Shown piece after piece: positions 18,562 through 28,079 of a stretch of DNA of 64,000 bases (within the stretch, counting starts at the first letter, position 1; each line of letters opens with the position of its first letter). The DNA comes from Salidesulfovibrio onnuriiensis. GTDB lineage: Bacteria; Desulfobacterota; Desulfovibrionia; Desulfovibrionales; Desulfovibrionaceae. The position numbers and the translations under genes were made by a program. The notes under the pieces are model-generated. The model was not told where the DNA came from. It worked only from the letters and a program-made list of their open reading frames with translations, and made no database searches. The DNA is taken from contig NZ_CP040751.1 of assembly GCF_008001235.1 (NCBI RefSeq), positions 62,001-126,000 on the forward strand. The letters run 5' to 3'.

Positions 18562-20436
18562 TCACTCCGCCTCCCGCAGCCAGGCCTGGAACATGAGCAC
18601 ATCCCACAGGTAGTAGCTCCAGTGATCCTGACCGCCCAGATACTCGCGCCACATCCGGGAGACCATGGCGTGATCAATATATCCGTCGGCCCTGACGCAC
18701 TCCTCGGCGAGCAGGTCCGAAGCCCATTGGCGAAGCGGCCCGCGCAGCCACTCGCGGATGGGCACGCCGAAGCCCATCTTGGGACGCTCCACGATTTCCC
18801 TGGGCACGTGCTTGTACAGCACCTGTCGCAGCAGCCATTTGCTCTTGCCGTCCCGGACCTTGAGGTTCTGCGGCACGCGAGCGGCGAACTCCACCACCCT
18901 GTGGTCCAGGATCGGCACGCGGGCCTCCAGGCTCGCGGCCATGCTGGCCCTGTCCACCTTGGTCAGAATGTCGTCCGGCAGATAGCCCATGATGTCGTAG
19001 AGACTCATGTTCTTCCACCGGTCGTCGTCCCAGGCCAGGGCCGAAAAGGGGGTGGCCGGCTCCCGCGCCCCAAGCACGAATTCGTCTGGCCTTTTGAAGT
19101 GGGAGGTGAAATAGCGATACAATTCCCTGCAATCCGAAGCGCGCAGGGCATCCAGCCTCCAGCTCACCTTCTTGCCGAAGACGCCCAGAAGGTCGAAGCT
19201 GCGCAGGGGCAGCAGCGAGGCGGTCCCCGCCAGAAGCCCGCGCATCCAGACGGGAACCCGATTCATGGCCCGCCAGACCTTTTCGGTCCAGAAATAGCGG
19301 TCATAGCCGCAAAAAAGTTCATCCCCCCCGTCGCCGGACAGGGAAACCGTCACATGCTCCCGGGTCAGGCGGCTCAGGATGTAGGTGGGAATCTGCGAGG
19401 AATCGGCAAAGGGCTCGTCCCAGTACCGGGGCAGGTCCGGGATGACCCGAAGCAGGTCGTCCGGCGTGACGTACAGCTCGGTGTGGTCCGTGCCCAGGTG
19501 CGCGGCCACGGCGCTGGCGTGTTTCGCCTCGTCGAATTCCTCCACCCCGAATCCAATGGAAAAGGTCTTGACCGGACGGCCGCTGTCCGCCTGCATCAGC
19601 GCCACCACCGTGGAGGAATCGATGCCGCCGGACAGGAACGCCCCCAGCGGAACGTCGGAAAGCATGCGCTGGGAGACCGCATCGGAAAGCAGGGCCTCCA
19701 ACTGCTCTACTGCTTCCTGCGACGAGCACTCCAGTTGCGCGGCGCTCCCCCGGCCCCATACGGAAGCGGCGTCCCAATACCGCTTGAAATCTTCGCCCGC
19801 TGCGGAAAGGGTCACGATCTCGCCGGGCATGACCTTGCGGCATCCCCGGTAGATGGAATATGGGGCGGGAATGAAATTGTGCCTGAAATAGAGAGACAGG
19901 GCGTCACGATCGATGGAAGGAACGAACTCGGGATGCGCCTTGAGGGCCTTGAGTTCGGAGCCGAACACCCAGCCGCGACCGGCGGGAGAGTAGTACAGGG
20001 GTTTGATGCCCAGCCTGTCGCGCACCAGGAAAAGCTTTCGTTCCTGCCTGTCCCACAGGGCCATGGCGAACATGCCCACGAAACGCTCCAGGGCGGCCTC
20101 CAGCCCCCAGGCCGCAACAGCCGCCAGGATGGTTTCCGTATCCGAGGTGGATTTGTAGGGGTAGTCCGGCAATTCGCGGCGCAGGTCCATGTGGTTGTAG
20201 ACCTCGCCGTTGTAGGCGATGACGAACCGGCCGCAGGCGGAAGACATGGGCTGTCGCCCCAGGGAGGAGACGTCCAGGATGGAAAGACGCCGATGCCCCA
20301 GCCCGACTCCGGCCTCGGGGTCGAGCCACACATCGGAATCGTCCGGTCCGCGATGAACAAGAGCATCGGTCATGGCCCGGAGAACCGTTTCCCCCGGAGA
20401 CGGATCAAACGAAAACAGCCCAGTTATTCCGCACAT
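18562..20436 (-). CDS. asnB: Asparagine synthase (glutamine-hydrolysing), glycan-locus copy 1
   Basis: 624 residues. The N-terminal Ntn glutaminase begins MCGITG with Cys2; the C-terminal synthetase domain has the ATP-pyrophosphatase loop SGGIDSST and SGDGGDELFCGYDRY. Such AsnB paralogs inside O-antigen or capsule loci are thought to amidate uronic acids or other sugar carboxylates rather than make asparagine. A second copy lies at 35601-37490. It is 3 bases downstream of a methyltransferase gene in the same operon. Confidence 0.9.
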   Translation of the reverse strand: MCGITGLFSFDPSPGETVLRAMTDALVHRGPDDSDVWLDPEAGVGLGHRRLSILDVSSLGRQPMSSACGRFVIAYNGEVYNHMDLRRELPDYPYKSTSDTETILAAVAAWGLEAALERFVGMFAMALWDRQERKLFLVRDRLGIKPLYYSPAGRGWVFGSELKALKAHPEFVPSIDRDALSLYFRHNFIPAPYSIYRGCRKVMPGEIVTLSAAGEDFKRYWDAASVWGRGSAAQLECSSQEAVEQLEALLSDAVSQRMLSDVPLGAFLSGGIDSSTVVALMQADSGRPVKTFSIGFGVEEFDEAKHASAVAAHLGTDHTELYVTPDDLLRVIPDLPRYWDEPFADSSQIPTYILSRLTREHVTVSLSGDGGDELFCGYDRYFWTEKVWRAMNRVPVWMRGLLAGTASLLPLRSFDLLGVFGKKVSWRLDALRASDCRELYRYFTSHFKRPDEFVLGAREPATPFSALAWDDDRWKNMSLYDIMGYLPDDILTKVDRASMAASLEARVPILDHRVVEFAARVPQNLKVRDGKSKWLLRQVLYKHVPREIVERPKMGFGVPIREWLRGPLRQWASDLLAEECVRADGYIDHAMVSRMWREYLGGQDHWSYYLWDVLMFQAWLREAE

Positions 20437-20439
20437 AAT

Positions 20440-21270
20440 TTACACAGTCTTTTTTTTGAAGACATATTCGTTGCAGGCAATGCCTCCGCCGTTGGTTTTC
20501 AACCAGTCCAGCTCGAAGCCGCGATTCCTGCAGTATTCGAATATGGCCTCGGGCTTGGCGACTTCAAAGGGATACCCACCGACCCAATCCCGGACATCGG
20601 TCCAGATGGACATGCCCCGCTGCTGCCGCCTGTTCATCAGGTACTTGAAAGGATTTCGCAGCCTTGCAATCTGGATAAGGAGAGAGCGCCCCTCGTAGAA
20701 GAAAAAGGTCATCAGGCAGAGAAGAGTACGAGCCCATTCAGGAGATTTGACATACAATTTCTTGATCGCCCTCCACAACTCCGAATAACCGCCCTGATCG
20801 TTGTATATGGCAATGAAAAGGCTTCCGCCCGGCGCGACGCGCGAAACGGCGTTCTCCATCGCGTGCCACATTTCACCGGTGTGATGCAGCACCCCCCAGG
20901 AGTAAACAATGTCGAACCGGCCCAAATCGGCCATCGCCGCGTCATTGAGAACGGACCCCTGGAAAATCTCCCAGGAATCATCCCCGGGATGAAAGCGCTC
21001 CTTGAGATATCTGGCGCATTCCACGGAATTCGGGTCGAAGTCAAAGGAAACCACCCTTGCTCCCAGATCCCTGGCCGCGAGCGAGAACAGCCCGCTGCCG
21101 CAACCAATATCCAAAAAGGTCTTTCCCTCGAGCCCGTCGGGGAATCGAGCGAGTATGGAAGACCTGGCGTCGCCAATCTGTTCCGGGCTCAGGTTTGCGA
21201 TGAATTTAGACCAGTTCTGCCCAAAAGCGAAACGCTCTTCCAAGGGCATGTCGTTCGTACTTTCCTGCAT
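20440..21270 (-). CDS. Class I SAM-dependent methyltransferase
   Basis: 276 residues. SAM-binding motif I is FLDIGCGSGLFS, followed by VVSFDFDPNSVECAR and VYSWGVLHHTG, a UbiE/COQ5-type methyltransferase. The C-terminal third (FKYLMNRRQQRGM, then a GGYPFEVAKPE segment) resembles methyltransferases of surface-glycan loci. The start at 21270 is chosen for GAGGGG just upstream and a TGATG overlap with the upstream glycosyltransferase stop. The acceptor is unknown. Confidence 0.88.
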   Translation of the reverse strand: MQESTNDMPLEERFAFGQNWSKFIANLSPEQIGDARSSILARFPDGLEGKTFLDIGCGSGLFSLAARDLGARVVSFDFDPNSVECARYLKERFHPGDDSWEIFQGSVLNDAAMADLGRFDIVYSWGVLHHTGEMWHAMENAVSRVAPGGSLFIAIYNDQGGYSELWRAIKKLYVKSPEWARTLLCLMTFFFYEGRSLLIQIARLRNPFKYLMNRRQQRGMSIWTDVRDWVGGYPFEVAKPEAIFEYCRNRGFELDWLKTNGGGIACNEYVFKKKTV

Positions 21271-22367
21271 CAACCCCTCGCTCCAATAGCGTTTTTGAAA
21301 CATTGAATCCAAAGCTCCAGGACCTTTTCCTCGCGGAACCGTTCAGTGATCATCCTTCCGCTGGAGGCCAGCCGTTCGCGCAAGGCCCGATCGCCAAGCA
21401 GCACACCCAACGCCCCGCGAAGGTCATTCACATCGTTTGCCCGGACAAGCAAGCCGTCCTTGCCGTCGGTTATCAGATCCGCAGGCCCTCCGGGGCAATC
21501 GGCCGCAATGCACGGCAGCCCCGCAGCCATGGCCTCGGCAAGGACGTTGGGAAATCCTTCAAAACGGGAGGACAATACAAAGACGTCCCCCTGCGACAAA
21601 TCCGCATGCGGCGTGGACGTGCGTCCGGGAAAGGAGACACGTCCCTGAACACCGAGCTCTCGGGCCAGAGCTTCCAGCAGCCCCCGCTCCCGGCCTTCGC
21701 CGAACACGACTACGGACCATTCGGGATATTCATCCGCCAGACCGGCAAAGGCCCGCAACAAGAGATCAAAGCCTTTTTGCGCGTGAAGGCGTCCCATGGC
21801 CACAATGGCCGGCCTTTCAATCCGCACGGAAGGTTCCCCCGGTTGCGGAGCAAGCGCCGCGTTCGGAATGACCGATACGAACGCCCGGCGCAACCAACCA
21901 TATTCCCTGCCGATGCTTTCGGTCTGCACCACCAGGGCCGCCGCCCTGCCATAGGTTCTGCGGCGCAACCAGTCCCACAATCGACCCACGGAATGCATCG
22001 GATGCACCCGTTCGGAAACAACCACCGGGTATTTCCGGCCGGCAGCCAAAAGAGTCAGTACGTTGGTCTGCTCCATAAAGCTGACGACCACATCCGGAGA
22101 TTCGGAAACAATAGCGGAACGCAGGGCCCTGATGCGCTTCCAGTTGCTCAGCAGGGCGCCGACGATGTTCGGGGATCGGCCAGCCAGCCCCAGCGGCCTA
22201 AGGGCCACCGCCTCCGGCAACGGGTAGAACGGGGGGACGCTTCCGTCGTCCAGAGTCAGGACGGTCACCCGAAGCCCCTGACCATGCAGGCCCGCGGCCA
22301 GCCATGCCAGCACGGATTCCGCCCCTCCCATGGACAGGGAGGATATGACCAGCACGATCTTCTTCAT
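21270..22367 (-). CDS. Glycosyltransferase family 4 protein
   Basis: 365 residues with the N-terminal VISSLSMGGAESVL and the C-terminal SSRFEGFPNVLAEAMAAG box of GT4 (GT1_Gtf-like). The start at 22367 gives an ATGA overlap with the acetyltransferase gene stop; a longer reading frame runs antisense-like into that gene and is rejected. It is probably the second sugar-adding enzyme of this glycan. Translational coupling on both sides (ATGA upstream, TGATG downstream) indicates one polycistronic message. Confidence 0.9.
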   Translation of the reverse strand: MKKIVLVISSLSMGGAESVLAWLAAGLHGQGLRVTVLTLDDGSVPPFYPLPEAVALRPLGLAGRSPNIVGALLSNWKRIRALRSAIVSESPDVVVSFMEQTNVLTLLAAGRKYPVVVSERVHPMHSVGRLWDWLRRRTYGRAAALVVQTESIGREYGWLRRAFVSVIPNAALAPQPGEPSVRIERPAIVAMGRLHAQKGFDLLLRAFAGLADEYPEWSVVVFGEGRERGLLEALARELGVQGRVSFPGRTSTPHADLSQGDVFVLSSRFEGFPNVLAEAMAAGLPCIAADCPGGPADLITDGKDGLLVRANDVNDLRGALGVLLGDRALRERLASSGRMITERFREEKVLELWIQCFKNAIGARG

Positions 22368-22954
22368 CGATTCACATCCCGCTTGCGGATCAGTCTGGCC
22401 GGAACGCCCCCGACCACCGAATAGGGTTCCACATCCCGCGTGACCACCGCGCCTGCGGCCACGACGCTGCCCCTGCCTATGGTCGCGCCGCTGGTGACCA
22501 CGACGTTGGCGCCAATCCAAACGTCGTCCTCCACCACAATGGGAGCGAAAACCAGCCCCTGGGACTTGATGGACCGGTCCGTGCGGGCGAACACGTGGTT
22601 CGAGGTGTCCATAACCACGTTGGGACCCACCATCACCTCGTTGCCGAGCGTCAGTGGCGCGTCCCCGCAGGAGCCCAGCCGCACGTTCTTGTTCAGGTAG
22701 CAGTTGCTGCCTATCGACATGGCCGAATTGCAGCAGTACAGGGAACAGTTGCTCTCTATGACCACGCCGTTTCCCAGGGAAAGATTGGATAGCCTGTCGA
22801 TGAACACGCCCGACTCTATTTCAAACATCCGTCCGTCCGCCATGAAGGGCCGGTAGGCATTGCGGCGCAGAAAAACCCCGAGCCGGCCGGGTACGCACCG
22901 TGCAAAGGCCTGCAGGAGCTCCAACGGCATCCGAACCACTGACTCCATCTTCAT
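22364..22954 (-). CDS. Left-handed beta-helix acyltransferase (hexapeptide repeat)
   Basis: 196 residues, with hexapeptide repeats throughout the middle and the C-terminal part (VVEDDVWIGANVVVTSGA, then IGRGSVVAAGAVVTRDV) and the C-terminal GVPARLIR cap of the maltose/galactoside O-acetyltransferase (LacA/NodL) group. It acetylates a sugar hydroxyl with acetyl-CoA in the cytoplasm; active as a trimer. The start follows a GAGGAAAAA site. The catalytic His is likely in DTSNHVFA. Confidence 0.87.
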   Translation of the reverse strand: MKMESVVRMPLELLQAFARCVPGRLGVFLRRNAYRPFMADGRMFEIESGVFIDRLSNLSLGNGVVIESNCSLYCCNSAMSIGSNCYLNKNVRLGSCGDAPLTLGNEVMVGPNVVMDTSNHVFARTDRSIKSQGLVFAPIVVEDDVWIGANVVVTSGATIGRGSVVAAGAVVTRDVEPYSVVGGVPARLIRKRDVNR

Positions 22955-23011
22955 TTTTTCCTCCCCGACTCGTCAATGCGATCGACTGTTCGCTCCACAG
23001 TGTTCCTCATC

Positions 23012-24490
23012 CTACTTCCCGAAGGCGTAAAGTTCAAAAGGTCCGCTCCTGACGAGCCGTTGCAATCCTTCCAGACCGAGTTCCTCCAGGGAGGCATAGT
23101 CCCTGTCCAGCACCAGGTGAGTCAGGCCATGCCTTGCCGCCAGCGTCTCCACGCGTTCGAGAAACACCGGAAACCAGGGCTCAATGCGGTCCACGCCGGA
23201 AGAGTGCCCGCCCTGAAAGATGGCCTTGCGCGTGGTATAGGCCAGATAGTCGCTGTAAGAGGACGGAAGGGCCATGACCCTGGCCCCTTCGAGCCCCTTG
23301 ACGGCCTCCACGATGACGGCGAAATCATCGCTGATGATGCCCGAGGGAGCCGTCTTGTCGTCAAGGCTTCGGACCGCGAGAAACAGATGACGAAAATGCC
23401 AGACGCCCACCAGCAGGCTCAGGGCCGCGACCGGGAAGGAGCCCGCGCTGATCCCGAGGGCACACAGGGCCATCATCGGAGGCAAAGCGTACTTGATGTA
23501 CTTGGTCCCGTCTCCTATGCCGCGAAGCCAGGGGAAGACGAGCGTCGCAAGTCCGAAGAAAAACGTTGCGAACATGATCTGCGCAAGGAGACCCTGTACA
23601 GGGCCCGTGAGAACGCAAGCGGCCACAGCGGCCGGAACGACCCAGAGGGAACTGATGAGCATCCGGCGCACATTCAGGGCCAGCATCCGCCACCCCCTGG
23701 CATTGTAGAACAGACCCCGAAGGTTGTCCGGATCCCCGTAGACCGGGGAATGCCTGACCTGATGGCCGCTCATTCGCTTCCAGTTTCTCGACCAGAACCG
23801 TATGTACTGCAGGTGGGCCTCCATGAGCTGGACAAACTGCTTCCCGCCCACGAGGAACGCCCCGAGATATGCGCCGGGCAGCAGCAGGAACCACCCCCAT
23901 TCCCCCTGCGCCAGGGTGAGGAAGGGAAGCAGGAACCAGCACAGCTGCATGGTCAGCTTGTGCGTGAGGACCAGGAGCACGCCCAGGATCAGGGCGGGGA
24001 CATACCACACCCAGGAAAAGGAAACGGCGAGCCAGGCGGTGAACAGAAAGGAGAAAAACACGAAGCTCGCCAGCGGGCGGGACGTCATGCACTGGTATTC
24101 GCTCATCAGTTGGGGAGACGTGGCGTACAGCACCAGGGCGATCCAGGCGGGCAGGGGCCCGCCCAGGAGAAAAACGCCGCCCCACAGCCCCATGGCGATC
24201 ACATAGTCCAGAAGATGATTGATGACCCAATAGTACTTCCGGAGCCAGGACGGCGGGAAGAGGCTGATGAACACCGTGAACATGGGAGGATAATTCTGAA
24301 CCTCATCCTCCAGAAGAAATATCCCCGGGACCTTGATGGGCAGCCGTCTTTCCTTCCGGAACACTTCCGAACAGAGAAGAAAGTAATGGGCGTCGGGCCC
24401 CCTGGTCTGGGCCTTCCAGAGCGGGAGGAGGCGGCATCCGAAGAAGAGCAGCGTCCCCAGCAGCAGTTGCACGATCATCAATACGTCCAT
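23012..24490 (-). CDS. Polytopic membrane protein, possible GT-C glycosyltransferase
   Basis: 492 residues with about 10 hydrophobic spans and a C-terminal soluble part (about 385-492). An acidic loop early on (KAQTRGPDAHYFLLCSEV) sits where GT-C enzymes such as ArnT/PMT carry a catalytic Asp. The C-terminal domain is alpha/beta and ends LVRSGPFELYAF. I do not recognise a named family; a GT-C transferase using a polyprenyl-phosphate sugar is the best guess, and a polymerase-like role (Wzy) is the alternative. The gene is in the glycan operon, between the ABC exporter and the acetyltransferase. Confidence 0.5.
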   Translation of the reverse strand: MDVLMIVQLLLGTLLFFGCRLLPLWKAQTRGPDAHYFLLCSEVFRKERRLPIKVPGIFLLEDEVQNYPPMFTVFISLFPPSWLRKYYWVINHLLDYVIAMGLWGGVFLLGGPLPAWIALVLYATSPQLMSEYQCMTSRPLASFVFFSFLFTAWLAVSFSWVWYVPALILGVLLVLTHKLTMQLCWFLLPFLTLAQGEWGWFLLLPGAYLGAFLVGGKQFVQLMEAHLQYIRFWSRNWKRMSGHQVRHSPVYGDPDNLRGLFYNARGWRMLALNVRRMLISSLWVVPAAVAACVLTGPVQGLLAQIMFATFFFGLATLVFPWLRGIGDGTKYIKYALPPMMALCALGISAGSFPVAALSLLVGVWHFRHLFLAVRSLDDKTAPSGIISDDFAVIVEAVKGLEGARVMALPSSYSDYLAYTTRKAIFQGGHSSGVDRIEPWFPVFLERVETLAARHGLTHLVLDRDYASLEELGLEGLQRLVRSGPFELYAFGK

Positions 24491-24518
24491 TCGTTCTCCG
24501 AATCCTAGCGCCGTCAGG

Positions 24519-26279
24519 CTAGGACTGCATGGCCCACATTGCGGCGAATCGTCCGTTCATTTTCAACAGATCCTCGAAACTTCCCTGCTCGATGATCCGC
24601 CCGTCCTCCAGGTAGTAGACCCAGTCCGCCTTGCGGATGGTGGACAGCCGGTGGGCAATGGCCAATATGGACAACTCGCCGTGAAGTTCCTCCACGTTCT
24701 TCATGACCTCGCGCTCGGACTCGGAGTCAAGGGCGCTGGTGGCCTCGTCGAGGATGAGAAGTCTCTTCTCGCCCAGCAGGGCGCGCCCCAGGCCGATGCG
24801 CTGTTTCTGACCGCCCGACAGTTTCACTCCCCTGTCGCCCACGGCCGTTTCATAGCCCTGTTCCAGGGACTGAACAAATTCGTGGGCATGGGCCTTCCGG
24901 GCCGCCTGGACAATCTCCTCATCCGTGGCGGTTTCATCGCCCCAGCGCATGTTCTCCATGATGCTGGCGTTGAAGAGCAGGCTCTCCTGCCCCACGTATC
25001 CGACCACCCTGCGCCAGGAGCCAAGAGAAATTCCTGAAAGACTTTTACCGTTGACCAGCACCTCTCCGGAACCGGCATCCACCAGCCCCATGACCGTATC
25101 GACCAGGGTGGACTTCCCGGCTCCGGACGCCCCGGCAATGGCCACAAAGGCCCCCTGGGGAATGGACAGGGTGATGTTCTTGAGGACCGGAGTATTTCCG
25201 TAGGAAACCGAAACATCCCTGAACTCCACGGCGGGAAGGGCTTCGTCCCATTCCAGGGAACCCTCGCCCGTGTGCTCCTGCTCCGCAAGGGCGGCGCGGT
25301 AGACTTCGAGGGTATTCGCATAGCCCGGGAAAAGGCTCTTGAGCAGCTGGACGCTCTGAAGCATCTGGCTCATCTTCGGGTACAGCCGGACAAACAGGGC
25401 CAGCAGGATGGCCGCCTCTCCGGTGCCGAGCCCCATCTCCCGGGTCCCGTAAACCAGGGTGAAAAGCAAAACAATGATGCCGGTGAATTCGAATATGCAC
25501 CGGACGATAACGGGATCCACCAGGTACGGGACGCCGACCTTGCGAATGCCTTCGACGGCTTTCCCGAACAGGCCGCCCGCCTTGCCCTCGGCCGCCGACA
25601 CCTTCAAGAACTTGGCGGCCGACCAGAATTCGTAGCCTGAACTTTGAAAATTCGAATTGGCCTGACTCAATGCACATCCCAGCCGGAATGCCCGCTTCTG
25701 AAAAGGCTTGACCACAAGCACGATGCAGCAACCGGCAAGAATGAGCCCGAGGGTGACGGGCAGGGAAACCCCCACCGCCGCAACCAGGATAAGAACCGCC
25801 CCCACCATGCAGCACCAGATCTGCTGCAGCGAGGCGAAGACCATGCCCATCCTGTCTATCTCCGCATAGAAGACATTCATGATCGCCCCGGACTTGCGGT
25901 TGACGAAAAAACTCCATTTGGCGCCGTAGATGGCGCGAAACAGCTCGTTGCGCCAATAGGCGCGATAATCGTGCTGCAGCTTGGATCCCAGCCACCAGGC
26001 CGACAGCAGCAGCGAATACTGCACGGCGAACGCGACCACCACCACGCAGACCGTTGACGTGAGATTGACGGGAATGCCGAGAAAGGCCATGGACTGCCCG
26101 TACACCCTCATGATCGTACTCCCGCCGTCCGCGACAGCGATCCCCAGAAGGGAGAGGGTCGGAAGCAGGAGAAGGAGCCCGGATGTCTCGGCAATGCTGC
26201 TCACGGCAAAAAGCACCAGCATGCACAGGGTCTTTGCCCATCCGTTCCGGGCGAGGATGTCGAGGATGAAGGATTTCAT
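24519..26279 (-). CDS. ABC exporter, fused permease-ATPase (MsbA/PglK-like)
   Basis: 586 residues. Six membrane spans (about 15-310) are followed by an ATPase with Walker A GASGAGKST, signature LSGGQKQR, Walker B LLILDEATSALD and an AHRLST switch His. Homologs in glycan loci flip lipid-linked oligosaccharides (PglK) or export lipid A (MsbA). The start at 26279 is set by the ATGA overlap with the radical SAM gene upstream. No Wzx flippase is visible in the locus, so this is the likely exporter for its glycan. Confidence 0.9.
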   Translation of the reverse strand: MKSFILDILARNGWAKTLCMLVLFAVSSIAETSGLLLLLPTLSLLGIAVADGGSTIMRVYGQSMAFLGIPVNLTSTVCVVVVAFAVQYSLLLSAWWLGSKLQHDYRAYWRNELFRAIYGAKWSFFVNRKSGAIMNVFYAEIDRMGMVFASLQQIWCCMVGAVLILVAAVGVSLPVTLGLILAGCCIVLVVKPFQKRAFRLGCALSQANSNFQSSGYEFWSAAKFLKVSAAEGKAGGLFGKAVEGIRKVGVPYLVDPVIVRCIFEFTGIIVLLFTLVYGTREMGLGTGEAAILLALFVRLYPKMSQMLQSVQLLKSLFPGYANTLEVYRAALAEQEHTGEGSLEWDEALPAVEFRDVSVSYGNTPVLKNITLSIPQGAFVAIAGASGAGKSTLVDTVMGLVDAGSGEVLVNGKSLSGISLGSWRRVVGYVGQESLLFNASIMENMRWGDETATDEEIVQAARKAHAHEFVQSLEQGYETAVGDRGVKLSGGQKQRIGLGRALLGEKRLLILDEATSALDSESEREVMKNVEELHGELSILAIAHRLSTIRKADWVYYLEDGRIIEQGSFEDLLKMNGRFAAMWAMQS

Positions 26280-27241
26280 CGGGAGCCGCCCTTCAGCAAC
26301 CGCAGCCTGGAAGCAACCCCTCCGGCCACCCCTCCGAGATGCTTCCCGAACGTCCTCCAGTAGGAGGGGGTGCCCACACACGAACGGCAACTCGCGTACA
26401 CGTTCTTGTTCCTGGCCAGATTCCGGCGCACCTCGACCATTGCCGGGTTGTTCAGCACATCGTCCAACGTACTGAAGTTATCGACATGCTCGACAAACAG
26501 GTCTTTCTGCACGTTCATGCAGCACGGGATCTGCATGCCGTCGGCGGTGAAGTCCAGGTTCCAGTATGGGGAAAAGCACTTCCCGCCGACGCCGGCATCC
26601 ATGCGGTTGGCGAAGTTGACGTTCATCTTCTTCCAGATGATGTTGTCGGAAGGCACGCCGCAGGATTGGGAGAACTCCGCCAGCAGGGGAATGGTGGGCC
26701 TGTTCTCGTCATTGATGAGAAACTGGGGATGGACCGTGCATTTTCCGGAGGCCAGGATGGAAAGATTGCGGCGCACCACCTCGAAATCCCCGCCGATGCG
26801 GTACCTGCCGTAGCTCTCCTCATCGTGCCCATCCGTGGAACATATCACCTTGCAATGATCCATGGAGGCCAGCTTCCTGGCCTTTTCCTCGGAATAATTC
26901 AGGTTGGTGGACAGCCAGACGGGCAGGGGGCGCAGCTTCTCCAGCATCTCGAAGATGTCAGGATGCAGAATGGGTTCGCCGTAAAGGTTCATGACGTAAT
27001 GATTGGCCACGGGCCGGGTCAGGTCGACAATCCTGTTGAACGTGTCGAGGGGAAGGAGCTTGTTGCTCCTGGTCAGCCTCTTTTCCGTGGTGGGGCAATA
27101 GGGGCAACGGAGGTTGCAGACGGCCGTCGGCTCTATCAGGATTCCCAGCACGGCGTCTCCGGGAGAAAGCATGGCCTTCCCGGTATGTATATTCCACAGG
27201 TTCCGTATGTCGCTTTTCAGCGTTTTCATCGTCTTGCTCAT
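26276..27241 (-). CDS. Radical SAM/SPASM domain protein
   Basis: 321 residues. The [4Fe-4S]-SAM motif is C42-x3-C46-x2-C49 (CNLRCPYC). The C-terminal SPASM region has Cys at GGKCFSPYW, a CC pair (IPCCMN) and CRSC, for auxiliary clusters. Members in glycan loci are poorly characterised; substrates can be peptides, sugars or alcohols. The start could be Met1 or Met5. It is one of four radical SAM genes in this operon and overlaps the ABC exporter gene by 4 bases. Confidence 0.88.
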   Translation of the reverse strand: MSKTMKTLKSDIRNLWNIHTGKAMLSPGDAVLGILIEPTAVCNLRCPYCPTTEKRLTRSNKLLPLDTFNRIVDLTRPVANHYVMNLYGEPILHPDIFEMLEKLRPLPVWLSTNLNYSEEKARKLASMDHCKVICSTDGHDEESYGRYRIGGDFEVVRRNLSILASGKCTVHPQFLINDENRPTIPLLAEFSQSCGVPSDNIIWKKMNVNFANRMDAGVGGKCFSPYWNLDFTADGMQIPCCMNVQKDLFVEHVDNFSTLDDVLNNPAMVEVRRNLARNKNVYASCRSCVGTPSYWRTFGKHLGGVAGGVASRLRLLKGGSR

Positions 27242-27278
27242 TGGTGGTTTCCGTATGGTCTCATGCAGTCAAAACTGT

Positions 27279-28076
27279 CTATAGCGCCTTTCTTGCCAAA
27301 ATCGAGACCGAAGTCTCACGAAGGGGTACGATGGATTCAATGATGAACCCGGCCTCCATGAGCGGGAAAACATAGCTTTCCAGCTCGTAGATCCTCAACT
27401 GCTTGTTGTAGGAGGCGGTGTACTCCGAATGGGTGATGGGAACGATCCAGCCCCCGGGGGTGAAACGGGCATGGCGCTTTTCCCCGCGGACGAACCGCTT
27501 GGCGTAGTTCTTCACGATCTCCCAGACATCCCGCAGGCTCGGCTCAAGATTGGCGCGGACAAGCTCCAGCAACCCCGCCTGGGTGGTGGGCACGGTGTGC
27601 ACTGTCCTTCCGCCCGGGGCAAGGGCCTTGTGCATGCAGGACGCAAGACGGGGCAGGTCGGAGATATGCTCCATCAGGTAATCCGAAAAAATCAGGGAAT
27701 ACCGCTCTCCGCAGCTGTCGAGATGCTCAAAGAGATCCCCGGCGCGAAGGGTGACGTTGTTCACGCCGACAGAATCCAGAACCCTTTGCCCGGCTACGAC
27801 CGACGGCTCGCTGGTGTTGAATCCATGATAGGGCGCGTCCATATCGATGCCCACCACTTCCCTGGCGTGCCGGCTCCAGAGCAGTGACTTGAAGCCGAGC
27901 CCGCAGCCAAGCTCCAGGACCGGCTTGTCGTCCAGCTCCAGCAGGGCTGGCTGCAGCATGGTCTGGAGCTGGAATTCCAGTGTCCGGACCCTGCAGTAGT
28001 CAGGGCCGACAAAGGGCTCGAACTCCCTGCCACACTGGGAGACAACATTTTCAAACGTCTTCATGCACATTACCAT
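27279..28076 (-). CDS. Class I SAM-dependent methyltransferase
   Basis: 265 residues. Motif I VLELGCGLGFKS is followed by VVGIDMDAPYHG and an acidic YSLIFSDYLMEHI block. The C-terminal 80 residues (RFTPGGWIVPITHSEYTASYNKQ) are unlike standard UbiE enzymes. Start alternatives are ATGs at 28076, 28070 and 28064; an AAGGA site fits 28070 best. The acceptor is probably a sugar in the same glycan. Confidence 0.82.
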   Translation of the reverse strand: MVMCMKTFENVVSQCGREFEPFVGPDYCRVRTLEFQLQTMLQPALLELDDKPVLELGCGLGFKSLLWSRHAREVVGIDMDAPYHGFNTSEPSVVAGQRVLDSVGVNNVTLRAGDLFEHLDSCGERYSLIFSDYLMEHISDLPRLASCMHKALAPGGRTVHTVPTTQAGLLELVRANLEPSLRDVWEIVKNYAKRFVRGEKRHARFTPGGWIVPITHSEYTASYNKQLRIYELESYVFPLMEAGFIIESIVPLRETSVSILARKAL

Positions 28077-28079
28077 CCT

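Noticed and set aside
18622-21306. 894-residue plus-strand open frame opposite asnB and a methyltransferase
   Set aside because: Antisense shadow; the minus-strand genes have clear catalytic motifs.
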